NCBI GenBank assembly: GCA_017545325.1
Contig: JAFWOX010000077.1
Coordinates: 1-36,096 of the forward strand
Direction: 5' to 3'
Origin: Oscillospiraceae bacterium
GTDB taxonomy: Bacteria; Bacillota_A; Clostridia; Oscillospirales; Oscillospiraceae
DNA length: 36,096 nucleotides
Made by a program: the position numbers and the translations under genes. Shown piece after piece: positions 6,434 to 14,418 of the stretch. Position 1 is the first letter of the stretch, and every line of letters starts with the position of its first letter. The notes under the pieces were generated by a model. The model worked only from the letters and a program-made list of their open reading frames with translations. It was not told the origin of the DNA and ran no database searches.

Positions 6434-8164
6434 TTATTCTCCCGGCATCTTCCAGCCGTGGTGGTTGGTATGCAGGAGATGGTGGCTCTTCTCGGAGAGG
6501 GGCGCCCCCAGATAATCCCGGTAGATGGCGGTGATGGAGGGGTTTTCATGGCTGAACCGGAGATTCATGTTCCGGTCCTGCTCATAGAGCCAGTCCGCCC
6601 GGACGGGAGCGCAGAACTGCTTCTCATGGATGGGCTGGCCGCCGCCGCCCACGCAGCCGCCGGGGCAGGCCATGACCTCCACGAAGTCATATTCCACGTC
6701 GCCCCGCTTCATGGCCTGAATGAGCTTGTCCGCATTGCCCAGGCCGTTCACCACGGCCACCCGCAGGGGCGTGCCCGCCAGGTCATAGGTGGCTTCCTTC
6801 CAGCCGTCCATGCCCCGGACATCCTTGAAGAGGTCGGGCTCGGGGTTCCTGCCCACCACGATGGCATAGGCGGTGCGCAGGGCCGCTTCCATAACGCCGC
6901 CGGTGGCGCCGAAGATATTTCCCGCGCCGGAGCCGATGCCCAGAGGCATATCCAGCTGCCGATCGGGGATCTCCCCGGGGAGGATATGATGGGCGGCGAT
7001 GAGCCGGTCCACCTCCCGGGTGGTGAGGACCACGTCCACATCCGGGTCGCCGCAGGCGTCGTTCATCACGGGGATGGCGCACTCATGCTTCTTGGCCAGG
7101 CAGGGCATGATGGAAACGCAGAAAATATCCTTGGGATCCTTGCCCAGGATCTCCGCGTAATAGCTCTTCGCCACCGCGCCGAACATCTGCTGGGGGCTCT
7201 TGGCGGTGGAGAGGTTATCCTGCAGCTCGGGGTAATGCCCCTTCAGGAAACGGACCCAGCCGGGGCAGCAGGAGGTGAACAGCGGGAGCTTCGCCGTTCC
7301 CTTGTTCTTCAGCCGCTCCAGGAACTCGGTGCCCTCCTCCATGATGGTGAGGTCGGCGGTAAAGTTGGTATCGAATACATAGTCCGCGCCGATCATCTTC
7401 AGGGCCTCGCAGAGGCGCTCAACGGTAGCCTGCTCCGGCTTCAGGCCGAAGGGCTCGCCCCAGGCGGCGCGGATGGAGGGGGCGATCTGCACCACGGTGA
7501 CCTTTCCGGGATCATGGATGGCGTCCATCACCTTCCGGACGTCGTCCCGCTCATGCAGGGCGCCCACGGGGCAATGGGTGATGCACTGGCCGCAGAGGGC
7601 GCACTTGGATTCCTCCAGGGTATAGGCTTCGCGCACGTCCACGGTGGTTTTGGCGCCGGTATTCACCACGTCCCAAATGTTGCTGGCCTGGATCTGGTCG
7701 CAGACCTGGATGCAGCGCATGCACTTGATGCACTTGGAATAATCCCGCACCAGGGGGAAGCTCCCCTTCTGCTTCTTGGCGGGGATCTTCTTCTCGAAGG
7801 GCACCTCAGTGATGCTCATGTCGTTGGCGATGGTCTGGAGCTCGCAGTTGCCGCTGCGGATGCAGGTTGCGCAGTTGGAGTTATGCTCGGAGAGGATCAG
7901 CTGCACGTTGGTATACCGGGCCTCCCAGGCTTTTTTTGAATTCGTATGGATGACCATGCCCTCGTCCACGGTGTTGTTGCAGGCGGTGAAGAGCCTGTTG
8001 TACCCCTCCACCTCCACCACGCAGACGCGGCAGGCGCCGATCTCGTTCAGCCCTTCCCAATAGCACAGGGTGGGGATATTGACGCCGGCCATGCGGGCGG
8101 CGTCCAGGATCCGGGTCCGCTCCGGTACCTGGATGGTTTTGCCGTCGATCGTTACGTTTACCAT
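6434..8164 (-). CDS. hydA: [FeFe] hydrogenase catalytic subunit
   Basis: A 576-residue enzyme that interconverts protons and H2. From the N-terminus: a 2Fe-2S domain (Cys34, 45, 48, 62); a His-Cys3 4Fe-4S site (His94, Cys98, 101, 107); two 4Fe-4S clusters (Cys145/148/151/155 and Cys188/191/194/198); then the H-cluster domain. All three H-cluster signatures are present: TSCCPGW (297-303), MPCLAKKHE (353-361) and EVMACPGGCVGGGGQP (496-511). The C-terminus has the small-subunit-like tail (YLGAPLSEKSHHLLHT). The start at 8164 has GGGAGG upstream and overlaps the previous stop by 7 bases. The domain set matches HydA of soluble NAD(P)-linked, often electron-bifurcating, hydrogenases. Maturases HydE, HydF and HydG are not in the window. 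Confidence 0.97.
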   Translation of the reverse strand: MVNVTIDGKTIQVPERTRILDAARMAGVNIPTLCYWEGLNEIGACRVCVVEVEGYNRLFTACNNTVDEGMVIHTNSKKAWEARYTNVQLILSEHNSNCATCIRSGNCELQTIANDMSITEVPFEKKIPAKKQKGSFPLVRDYSKCIKCMRCIQVCDQIQASNIWDVVNTGAKTTVDVREAYTLEESKCALCGQCITHCPVGALHERDDVRKVMDAIHDPGKVTVVQIAPSIRAAWGEPFGLKPEQATVERLCEALKMIGADYVFDTNFTADLTIMEEGTEFLERLKNKGTAKLPLFTSCCPGWVRFLKGHYPELQDNLSTAKSPQQMFGAVAKSYYAEILGKDPKDIFCVSIMPCLAKKHECAIPVMNDACGDPDVDVVLTTREVDRLIAAHHILPGEIPDRQLDMPLGIGSGAGNIFGATGGVMEAALRTAYAIVVGRNPEPDLFKDVRGMDGWKEATYDLAGTPLRVAVVNGLGNADKLIQAMKRGDVEYDFVEVMACPGGCVGGGGQPIHEKQFCAPVRADWLYEQDRNMNLRFSHENPSITAIYRDYLGAPLSEKSHHLLHTNHHGWKMPGE

Positions 8165-9990
8165 TTTGCTACCCTGCCTCCCTTGAAGATTCCGTAGCCG
8201 AAGTGGTCGCAATGGAGGCAGCGGGAGGACTCCTGATGCGCCTCTTCCTCGGTCATGCAGTACTCCATGAGCTTGAAATCGCATTTCCGCTCCGCAGCGG
8301 GCCGCTCGATCATATTCACCCGGCCCATGGGCTCATGGTCGTCGAAGCGGATGCGGGGGATCTCCACCTTGGAGGTGATTTCATGGCGGAAGCCCAGGAA
8401 TTCATCGATATTGGCGGCGGCGACCTTGCCTCCCGCAATGGCCCGGATGACCGTGGCGGGACCGGTGACACAGTCGCCCCCGGAGAAGATGCCGTCCATG
8501 CTGGCGATCTCGCCGTTCTCCAGCGCGGCGATGGCGCCGCGCTTCACGGGGATGCCGTAATCCCCGAATTTCTGGCTGTCGATCCCCTGGCCGATGGCGA
8601 TGAGCACCAGATCGCAGGCCAGGCGCACCTCATCCTTGGAGGAATTCACGGGGGCGGGCCGCCCGCCGGAGATGGGCCCGACGATCTGGGGCTTGACCCA
8701 CAGGGCGGAAACCTTGCCCTCGGCGTCCTTCTCGATGCGCAGGGGGGCGTTGAGCTCCATAATCTCGCATCCGTCCGCGATGGCCCCCTCCACCTCTTCG
8801 GGGAGGGCGGTCATATCCGCCTTGCGGCGGCGGTAGGCGATGCGCACGGTCTTCGCGCCGCAGCGCACGGCGCTCCGGGCCACGTCCATGGCCACGTTGC
8901 CGCCGCCCACGACCACCACATCCAGGCCGCTGTAATCCGGGTATTCGTCGTCCCCGATGGCCCGGAGCATCTCCACGGCGGAGATGACGCCCTTGGCGTC
9001 CTCCCCCTCGATGCCGATCTTCCGGTCCGTGTGGGCGCCGATGGCGATATAGACCGCGTCGTTCTCCTTCCGCAGCTGCTCCATGGGGATATCCGTACCC
9101 ACGGAGACGTTGCAGATCGCCTTGAAGCCGCTCTTCATCAGGCCCTCGATCTCATGATCCAGAGCCTCCCGGGGAAGGCGATAGCTGGGGATGCCATACC
9201 GGAGCATGCCGCCCAGCTTCCTGCGCTGCTCATAGACGGTCACGCTGTGCCCCATAAGGGAGAGGTAATAGGCGGCGCTGAGGCCGGAGGGGCCTCCGCC
9301 GATGACCGCAACCTTCTTCCCGGTGGCGGGGGCGCACTCGGGCATGGGGATCTCCCCTTCGTGCTCCACGGCGAAGCGCTTCAGGCCGCGGATGTTGATG
9401 GGGTCATCCACCATGGTCCGGCGGCAGCGCACCTCGCAGGGATGCTCGCAGATCAGGCCGCAGGTGGCAGGCAGGGGATTGTCCTTCCGGATGAGCTGCA
9501 CCGCGTCGCTGTACCTTCCCTCGAAAATGAGGGAGATGTAGCCGGGGATGTCCACGTGGGCGGGGCACAGGGCTACGCAGGGAACGGGCTGGTTCTGGAT
9601 GCCCAGGCAGCGCCCATGGAGGATATGCTCCTCATAGTCGTCCCGGAAGCCCTTGACGCCCTTGATGACCATCCGGGCGGCCTCCTGGCCGATGGCGCAG
9701 TCCGCGGAGGCGAATACGCTCTCCGCGGTCCTCTGGATCAGATCCAGGGTCTCCAGCTCCGCGGTGCCGTCCAGGACCGTTTCCATCAGGTCCTCCAGCT
9801 GTCCCAGGCCGATCCGGCAGGGGGTGCATTTCCCGCAGGATTGGGAATGGCAGATATGCAGGAAGCTCCTAGCCAGGTCCACAGGACAGAGGCCCGGCTG
9901 GCTCGCCTGGATTCGCCTTTCCGCATCCCGGTACAGCTCCTCCACCGTCTCCTGAGAACGGTTTTTGGTGTCAATACTCAGTCTGCTCAT
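8158..9990 (-). CDS. NuoF-C-terminal / GltD-like fusion flavoprotein, hydrogenase partner
   Basis: A 610-residue two-part protein. Residues 1-125 match the C-terminal Fe-S part of NuoF/HydB (SCGKCTPCR, Cys52/55/58, with Cys98 in DCAIG). The FMN- and NADH-binding half of NuoF is absent. Residues 135-590 are like the small subunit of glutamate synthase (GltD/NfnB family): a Cys motif region (CVALCPAHVD, CGLICEHPCEVRC), an FAD site GGGPSG at 231-236, and a second dinucleotide site GGGNVA at 362-367. A C-terminal CLHCD closes it. GltD-type proteins use NADPH, so the pair probably links H2 to NADP(H) or NAD(H) and possibly ferredoxin. The start follows GGAGAG; the stop overlaps hydA by 7 bases, so the two form one complex and operon. 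Confidence 0.92.
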   Translation of the reverse strand: MSRLSIDTKNRSQETVEELYRDAERRIQASQPGLCPVDLARSFLHICHSQSCGKCTPCRIGLGQLEDLMETVLDGTAELETLDLIQRTAESVFASADCAIGQEAARMVIKGVKGFRDDYEEHILHGRCLGIQNQPVPCVALCPAHVDIPGYISLIFEGRYSDAVQLIRKDNPLPATCGLICEHPCEVRCRRTMVDDPINIRGLKRFAVEHEGEIPMPECAPATGKKVAVIGGGPSGLSAAYYLSLMGHSVTVYEQRRKLGGMLRYGIPSYRLPREALDHEIEGLMKSGFKAICNVSVGTDIPMEQLRKENDAVYIAIGAHTDRKIGIEGEDAKGVISAVEMLRAIGDDEYPDYSGLDVVVVGGGNVAMDVARSAVRCGAKTVRIAYRRRKADMTALPEEVEGAIADGCEIMELNAPLRIEKDAEGKVSALWVKPQIVGPISGGRPAPVNSSKDEVRLACDLVLIAIGQGIDSQKFGDYGIPVKRGAIAALENGEIASMDGIFSGGDCVTGPATVIRAIAGGKVAAANIDEFLGFRHEITSKVEIPRIRFDDHEPMGRVNMIERPAAERKCDFKLMEYCMTEEEAHQESSRCLHCDHFGYGIFKGGRVAKW

Positions 9991-10018
9991 ATTTCTCTCC
10001 TATACTGCCGTATTCTTT

Positions 10019-10037
10019 CAGAGGGCTGCCCCCTCTG
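10019..10037 (-). promoter_or_regulatory. 5' UTR hairpin of the hydrogenase operon
   Basis: CAGAGGG (10019-10025) pairs perfectly with CCCTCTG (10031-10037). It lies in the leader between the predicted transcription start and the first gene. Role unknown. Confidence 0.35.
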
Positions 10038-10054
10038 CATTCCGCTCCATGATT

Positions 10055-10075
10055 TGACAAATGCAAGATTTGTCA
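10055..10075. promoter_or_regulatory. Operator-like inverted repeat of the hydrogenase operon
   Basis: TGACAAAT (10055-10062) and ATTTGTCA (10068-10075) are perfect inverted repeats with a 5-base spacer. The site begins a few bases downstream of the predicted transcription start, where a bound repressor would block transcription. Its size fits a redox or Crp/Fnr-Rex-type dimer, but it does not match the usual Rex consensus (TTGTTAAnnnnTTAACAA) closely. Confidence 0.5.
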
Positions 10076-10085
10076 CACATTTTTA

Positions 10086-10114
10086 ATTATAAGAGGGGAA
10101 TGGCTCAGCGTCAA
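10086..10114 (-). promoter_or_regulatory. Promoter of the hydrogenase operon
   Basis: On the minus strand a TTGACG -35 (10114-10109), a 17-bp spacer and a perfect TATAAT -10 (10091-10086). This is one of the strongest promoters in the window. Confidence 0.8.
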
Positions 10115-10303
10115 TGCTTATTTCCATCCAAAGGCGGAAAAACTGCGGCGTATCCTCCGGGCCGTGCTTCGGCGGCGGGAAAACCTGCCCTTCCGGAGGG
10201 CGGGAGGCAGACAAGCAGACGGGACTGGAGTCAGATCTGACAACAGCCCCGCCCAAATTCACTATAGAGTATGCTTTCTTCGTGCATCCCCATACCGAAG
10301 GAC
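10115..10303. other. Gap between hydrogenase promoter and ABC operon
   Basis: No gene is supported. It holds a GCCCTTCCGGAGGGC hairpin (about 10187-10201) followed on the minus strand by a short T-run, a weak terminator candidate for the ABC operon, and a 12-bp palindrome GTCAGATCTGAC (10231-10242). Confidence 0.4.
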
Positions 10304-10906
10304 TTATCTCCGAGGCTCCTCTTCCCCCTCTGCGCCGAGTTCAAGCAGGTTTTCGCACCAGGAGGGGATGTCCTTCCTGTGCACGGCCAGGAGCAGGGGC
10401 CGATCCCCCAGCTCCCGAAGGATGAAAGCCGAGGCCTGTGCGGCGGATGCCGCGTCCAGCCCGGTAAAGGGTTCGTCCAGCACCACCGCCTCCCCGGCCG
10501 GGCGCAGGGCCCGGACCAGCGCCACCCGCCGCCGCTGCCCTCCGGACAGGGCGGAAACGGGCCGATCCAGAACCTCCTCAGGCAGGAGGGAAAGAAGCGC
10601 GGCGCGCAGGGCGGCCCGGTCCTTTTCCCCGGCGGCGAGGCGAAGGTTTTCCACCGCGTTCAGGTGATCGAACAGCCTGTCCTCCTGGAACAGGACCCCG
10701 AAACGGGGAAGGGAGCCGGCGGAAAAGCGCACCTCTCCCGAATCCGGCTTTTCCAGACCCAGGACCGTGCGCAGCAGCGTCGTCTTTCCGCAGCCGCTGG
10801 GCCCGGTAACGCACAGGGGCTTACCCGGCTCCAGGGTCAGGGAGAGGTTTTCCAGAACGGGAAGGCCGCCGTAGGATTTGCTTACGTTTTTCAGGGTGAT
10901 CGTCAT
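10304..10906 (-). CDS. ABC transporter ATPase (TauB/SsuB-like)
   Basis: A 200-residue ATPase with every functional motif: Walker A GPSGCGKTT (35-43), Q-loop LFQEDRLF (72-79), signature LSGGQRRR (120-127), Walker B VVLDEP (141-146) and H-loop His176. It is short for the family (about 240-260), with compact N- and C-termini, but nothing essential is missing. It would power import through the permease encoded just upstream; the two overlap by 4 bases (ATGA). Family members carry aliphatic sulfonates, taurine, nitrate/cyanate or thiamine precursors. The substrate here is unknown. Confidence 0.92.
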   Translation of the reverse strand: MTITLKNVSKSYGGLPVLENLSLTLEPGKPLCVTGPSGCGKTTLLRTVLGLEKPDSGEVRFSAGSLPRFGVLFQEDRLFDHLNAVENLRLAAGEKDRAALRAALLSLLPEEVLDRPVSALSGGQRRRVALVRALRPAGEAVVLDEPFTGLDAASAAQASAFILRELGDRPLLLAVHRKDIPSWCENLLELGAEGEEEPRR

Positions 10907-11634
10907 GGCTTCCGCCTCTCTCCCCTCTTCATCGGGAGCAGGGCGAGCCTGCCCAGGCCCCAGCTGAGGAGCGCTGTGACCACGGATATGGCCAGGACCT
11001 TATCCGTTTCCAGATAGATCTTCGCCCGGTACAGGCTGTTGCCCAGGCTGCCTACGGGCTGGCCGATGACCTCGGCGGCCACGCCGGATTTCCAGGCCAT
11101 GCCCACCGCCAGCTCCAGGGCGCCCAGAAGCTGAGGCCGGAGCTGGGGCAGGTAGATGCCCCGCAGCCGGGCGGGGTATTTCATCCGGTACACCTCCGCC
11201 ACCTCCAGGAGCTTGGGATCGGTGCCCAGAAGGCCCTCCAGGGTATTGAGGTACAGGATGGGCAGGACCACCGCCGCAGTGACATACAGGCTGAGTCCCC
11301 GGCTGCCCGCCCAGATGAGGACCAGCACCACAAAGGACACCACGGGGACCGCCTTCATGACGCCGATCACCGGACTCAGCAGGGTCCGGAGGAAGGGCCT
11401 GGCATAGCTGAGCAGGGCCAGGCCGAAGCCCAGGGCCGCCCCCAGGAGAAACCCGCCCAGGATATGGAGCAGAGACCCCCATACCGCCAGGCGGAACTCC
11501 GCCGTGGGCAGCATCCTCACCAGGGCCCCCAGGGTCTCCCAGGGCCCCACCAGCAGGATGGGATTATGCACCAGCATAGCCAGCGCCTGCCACGCCGCCA
11601 GCCAGAACAGGGCGATGCCCAGGCGCTTCAGCAT
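10903..11634 (-). CDS. ABC transporter permease (TauC/SsuC-like)
   Basis: A 243-residue inner-membrane protein with about six helices and the BPD_transp_1 fold. The EAA-type loop that contacts the ATPase is seen around EVAEVYRMKYPARLRGIYLPQLRPQLLGA. It is typical of SsuC/TauC/NrtB permeases in length and arrangement. It begins 3 bases after the stop of the substrate-binding protein and overlaps the ATPase start by 4 bases, so the three genes form one operon and one importer. Confidence 0.92.
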   Translation of the reverse strand: MLKRLGIALFWLAAWQALAMLVHNPILLVGPWETLGALVRMLPTAEFRLAVWGSLLHILGGFLLGAALGFGLALLSYARPFLRTLLSPVIGVMKAVPVVSFVVLVLIWAGSRGLSLYVTAAVVLPILYLNTLEGLLGTDPKLLEVAEVYRMKYPARLRGIYLPQLRPQLLGALELAVGMAWKSGVAAEVIGQPVGSLGNSLYRAKIYLETDKVLAISVVTALLSWGLGRLALLPMKRGERRKP

Positions 11635-11637
11635 GGC

Positions 11638-12621
11638 TCAGCCCTGGGGGGAGGAGAGGTGGTAGAAGCCGCTGTCCGGCACCTCGCCCCCCACGGAGGC
11701 GGGATCGGCCCGGAACAGGACCTCCAGATAGCCCTTCAGGGCGCTTTCCATCTCCGCCCCGGTGAGGCAGCTCACCCCGCACTTGGGCAGGGCCTTCAGC
11801 GCCACCGGCTCCTTTTCGATGATGCCGTATTCCGCGATGAGCTTCGCCGTGCCCGCCGCATCGGAGGCCGCCTTGGCGGCGCTGTCGGCATGGGCGGCGA
11901 GGAAGCGCTCCACCGCCTGGGGATGCTCCTGCAAAAACGCCTTGCGCACTACCGTGACGCCCGTCACCATCCGGGATCCGCCGGAGACGGCGTCCCAGCT
12001 CTCGCTGAGGGAGAAGGCCTCCTTCAGATCCCCGTTCTGCACCATGGCCACCGTGGCGAAGGGCTGGGGGAGGACGGCGATGCAGGAGGGATCGGCCGCC
12101 AGCAGGGCCGCCACCTCCGTGGCCTCAGACTTGAACTCCAGGGCGCAGTCCGTCACCCCCGCCTGATCCAGCAGGTACCGGAGGCTGTATTCCGGCGTGG
12201 TGCCCTGACCGGTGAGGTAAACGGTCTTCCCCGCCAGGTCCTGCACGGAGGAGATCCCCTCCGCCCCGGTGACGCAGTACAGCACCCCCAGGGTGTTGAC
12301 GTCGATGACCTCGATGCCCTTTTCGGTCTTCTTGTTGTACAGCACGGCAGCCAGGTTGGCCGGGATCAGGGCGATATCCACATCCCCCGCCGCCAGGGAG
12401 GCGGCCAGCTCCGAGGCGTCCGTGACCATGGTGAAGGTATAGGTATCCGTCAGTTCCCCGTTTTCCGCGGCCTTCCGCAGGTTCACCAGCCCCATGCTGG
12501 TGGGCCCCTTCAGGGCGCCTACCCGAAGGGCGGCGGCAGCCTCCTGGGCCGGTTTTTTGGCGCAGGCCAGGCAGGTAAGGAGCAGGAGCAGAGCGAGCAG
12601 GATGACGATGATCCGTTTCAT
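11638..12621 (-). CDS. ABC transporter substrate-binding lipoprotein (NMT1/TauA-like)
   Basis: A 327-residue protein with a lipoprotein signal peptide; the modified Cys is Cys17 or Cys20 in LTCLAC. The mature part has the periplasmic-binding fold of the NMT1/SsuA/TauA group: an early GALKGPTSMGL ligand loop, an A-GDVDIALIPANLAAVLYNK segment, and a GKTVYLTGQGTTPEY hinge region. It would capture the substrate at the cell surface for the downstream permease and ATPase. The start has GGAGAA upstream. Sulfonates, nitrate and pyrimidine precursors are all carried by relatives, so no substrate is proposed. Confidence 0.9.
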   Translation of the reverse strand: MKRIIVILLALLLLLTCLACAKKPAQEAAAALRVGALKGPTSMGLVNLRKAAENGELTDTYTFTMVTDASELAASLAAGDVDIALIPANLAAVLYNKKTEKGIEVIDVNTLGVLYCVTGAEGISSVQDLAGKTVYLTGQGTTPEYSLRYLLDQAGVTDCALEFKSEATEVAALLAADPSCIAVLPQPFATVAMVQNGDLKEAFSLSESWDAVSGGSRMVTGVTVVRKAFLQEHPQAVERFLAAHADSAAKAASDAAGTAKLIAEYGIIEKEPVALKALPKCGVSCLTGAEMESALKGYLEVLFRADPASVGGEVPDSGFYHLSSPQG

Positions 12622-12660
12622 GATGAGTTCTCCTTTCGATTTCCTCAGATTTCTGTTTTT

Positions 12661-12680
12661 CCGGCATACCTCAATGCCGG
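12661..12680 (-). promoter_or_regulatory. Leader hairpin upstream of the ABC operon
   Basis: CCGGCAT (arms of 7 bp, 6-base loop ACCTCA on the plus strand) forms a perfect stem about 40 bases before the substrate-binding protein. No clear promoter is seen between it and the terminator at 12733-12773, so the operon may be read through from upstream with attenuation. Confidence 0.35.
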
Positions 12681-12732
12681 GAGCCGATGCTTTGTCCGCT
12701 CGCCGGAGGTTTCAGACGAACGTTCCCTCCCC

Positions 12733-12773
12733 AAAGGAAAAGCCGCCGTCCCATTCGACAAGGGCACAGCGGC
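12733..12773 (-). terminator. Intrinsic terminator after the TM1266-type gene
   Basis: On the minus strand, GCCGCTGTGCCC (12773-12762) pairs with GGGACGGCGGC (12752-12742), with one bulge, and is followed directly by TTTTCCTTT. It ends the 16389-12865 gene set or acts as an attenuator for the ABC operon. Confidence 0.7.
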
Positions 12774-12864
12774 ATGACGTACATTCGGCTGCAGCTTGTC
12801 TTTCGCCTCAAGTTTCGTTTCGGCGTCAGGGAACATAACCAAAATGCAGGGATTCTTGCTGAAT

Positions 12865-13110
12865 TCAGACCTTGGAGTAAGTGGCCTTGGCGGTGATGCC
12901 GTCGATACGGCCCAGGGCGCCGGTGAGGGCGTTGATCTCATCATTCGGCGCGTCGATGGCGATGCAGATGATGCTGATGCCCTTCTGCCGATAAGGAATG
13001 CCCAGCCGCCCGATGATGGATCGCCTGTAGCGGTGAAGCAGCTCGTTCAATTCATTGACGGCTTCCTCGTTCTCCACAATGATGCTCAGCACGGCTACCC
13101 GCGTTTCCAT
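12865..13110 (-). CDS. TM1266-family iron-only hydrogenase system regulator
   Basis: An 81-residue ACT-like small protein (METRVAVLSIIVENEEAVNEL...YRRSIIGRLGIPYRQKGISIICIAIDA...ALTGALGRIDGITAKATYSKV). The pattern matches the TM1266 family, which is found beside [FeFe] hydrogenase maturation genes and is presumed to regulate or sense for that system. The start at 13110 has AGGTG upstream; a longer frame from 13143 lacks this. It lies about 2.9 kb upstream of the hydrogenase operon, separated by the ABC genes, with no HydEFG nearby. The family assignment is from sequence memory but fits along the whole length. Confidence 0.82.
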   Translation of the reverse strand: METRVAVLSIIVENEEAVNELNELLHRYRRSIIGRLGIPYRQKGISIICIAIDAPNDEINALTGALGRIDGITAKATYSKV

Positions 13111-13162
13111 GGACAACACCTCTTTTTCTCCGAATCTCCCCATCGCCGGGGCGTCCTGTCTC

Positions 13163-14371
13163 TTATTTCTTCTTATAGGTAAAGATCCCGCCCCGGTGCT
13201 TCAGTTCCTTATCCCGGTAGCATTTGCCGCAATAGACGCAGATCTTCTCCGTATCGTACACGCATTTCCGCAGACTGGCAGCCTCGAAGAGGTATTCGTC
13301 GCTGCCGTCGGCTCTCTTGCGCCGCAGGATCTTGGACCAGTCCCCGTCCGGATACAGGGGGAAGAAGGCGATGGGCTTATCCACCTTCTTGAAGAGGATG
13401 GGGCAATGCCACATGCCCGCGGGCACCCGCACCACGCAGGGCTTATCCAGCACCAGCTTCTCCATATGGTCCGGATCCCAGCCCAGCATCAGCTCCACTT
13501 CCCCGTCATAGTCGAACACGTCCTCCAGGTTGGAGCCGATGAACCACAGGTACTCGTCGTTGGCATGGTGGATATGGGGCACCTCCATGGGATTGGGCTT
13601 CAGGGCCACGGAGAAGCCGCCGAAGAAGCGGGAGCCGGGCATCTGGGTGATGCCCTTGAATTTGCCCCGGGGGTTGGCGTACATATCCCCGAAGGACTGC
13701 CACTCCACGGGGTAGATATAGTAATACTGGTCATATTTCCCGGTATAGGGGGCTCCGCCGGTCTCCACCAGCTCCTTTGCCCACTTGAAGGCCTGGGCCA
13801 GGGCGGGATCCGGAGCGGCGGCGGGATCCTCCAGGAAGGGCTCCACGCATTTGCCGCAGCCGGTGCACTCCACCGCCGGATTCAGGCGGCATTTGTTCAG
13901 CCGGGTGCTGTAGTAGGGGTACTCCACCGTATCGTCGTCCCGGATGACCCGGGTGACCTTGCCCATCTCCCCGTCCAGATAGGCTGCGGAGAAGGCTACG
14001 GGCTTTCCCACCCGCTTATAGTGGACGGGCCCATGCCACATGCCCGCCGGGATCCGCACCAGGGTGGGCTTGGTGATGGTATACTTCTCCATCTCGTCCG
14101 GATCCTCCCCCATCCACATCTCGATCTCCGCATCGAAATCGAAGAACCGGGTGAGGTCAGAGCCGGAGAACATGTAGTATTCCTCCTTGGAATGATGGAA
14201 ATGGGGGAAGCCCTCCGTCATTTCCTTCTTCACCACGGCGAAGCCCATCTGCACCGTGCTGCCGGGCAGGCTTTCCGCGCCCTTGTAGAAGGCGACGGGA
14301 TTGCAGACGGCGTCTCCCCGGGGAAACTCATACCGAGGCAGCTCATACACATAATCTTCGTAAAAACCCAT
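13163..14371 (-). CDS. Tandem cupin protein with a four-Cys motif after each cupin
   Basis: A 402-residue protein made of two similar halves. Each half has a cupin barrel: FPHFHHSKEEYYMFSG (His57, 59, 60; Glu63/64) with a later PAGMWHGP (His113), and VPHIHHANDEYLWFIG (His266, 268, 269; Glu273) with PAGMWHCP (His322). The His/Glu sets look fit to bind a metal. Each cupin is followed by a cluster with identical spacing, C-x7-C-x2-C-x2-C (Cys161/169/172/175 and Cys370/378/381/384, both ending CGKC), probably Zn or Fe-S. The start at 14371 has GAGGAGG 10 bases upstream. No signal peptide is seen, so it is cytoplasmic. I do not recognise a characterised family; an enzyme or small-molecule sensor are both possible. 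Confidence 0.85.
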   Translation of the reverse strand: MGFYEDYVYELPRYEFPRGDAVCNPVAFYKGAESLPGSTVQMGFAVVKKEMTEGFPHFHHSKEEYYMFSGSDLTRFFDFDAEIEMWMGEDPDEMEKYTITKPTLVRIPAGMWHGPVHYKRVGKPVAFSAAYLDGEMGKVTRVIRDDDTVEYPYYSTRLNKCRLNPAVECTGCGKCVEPFLEDPAAAPDPALAQAFKWAKELVETGGAPYTGKYDQYYYIYPVEWQSFGDMYANPRGKFKGITQMPGSRFFGGFSVALKPNPMEVPHIHHANDEYLWFIGSNLEDVFDYDGEVELMLGWDPDHMEKLVLDKPCVVRVPAGMWHCPILFKKVDKPIAFFPLYPDGDWSKILRRKRADGSDEYLFEAASLRKCVYDTEKICVYCGKCYRDKELKHRGGIFTYKKK

Positions 14372-14418
14372 GGAACTTTTCCTCCTCGCAGCGCCCCGAA
14401 GGGCGGTATGATCCGGCT

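Noticed and set aside
8203..10086. 627-codon open frame on the plus strand over the flavoprotein gene
   Set aside because: Antisense shadow of 8158-9990, which has clear FAD and Fe-S motifs and a ribosome binding site.
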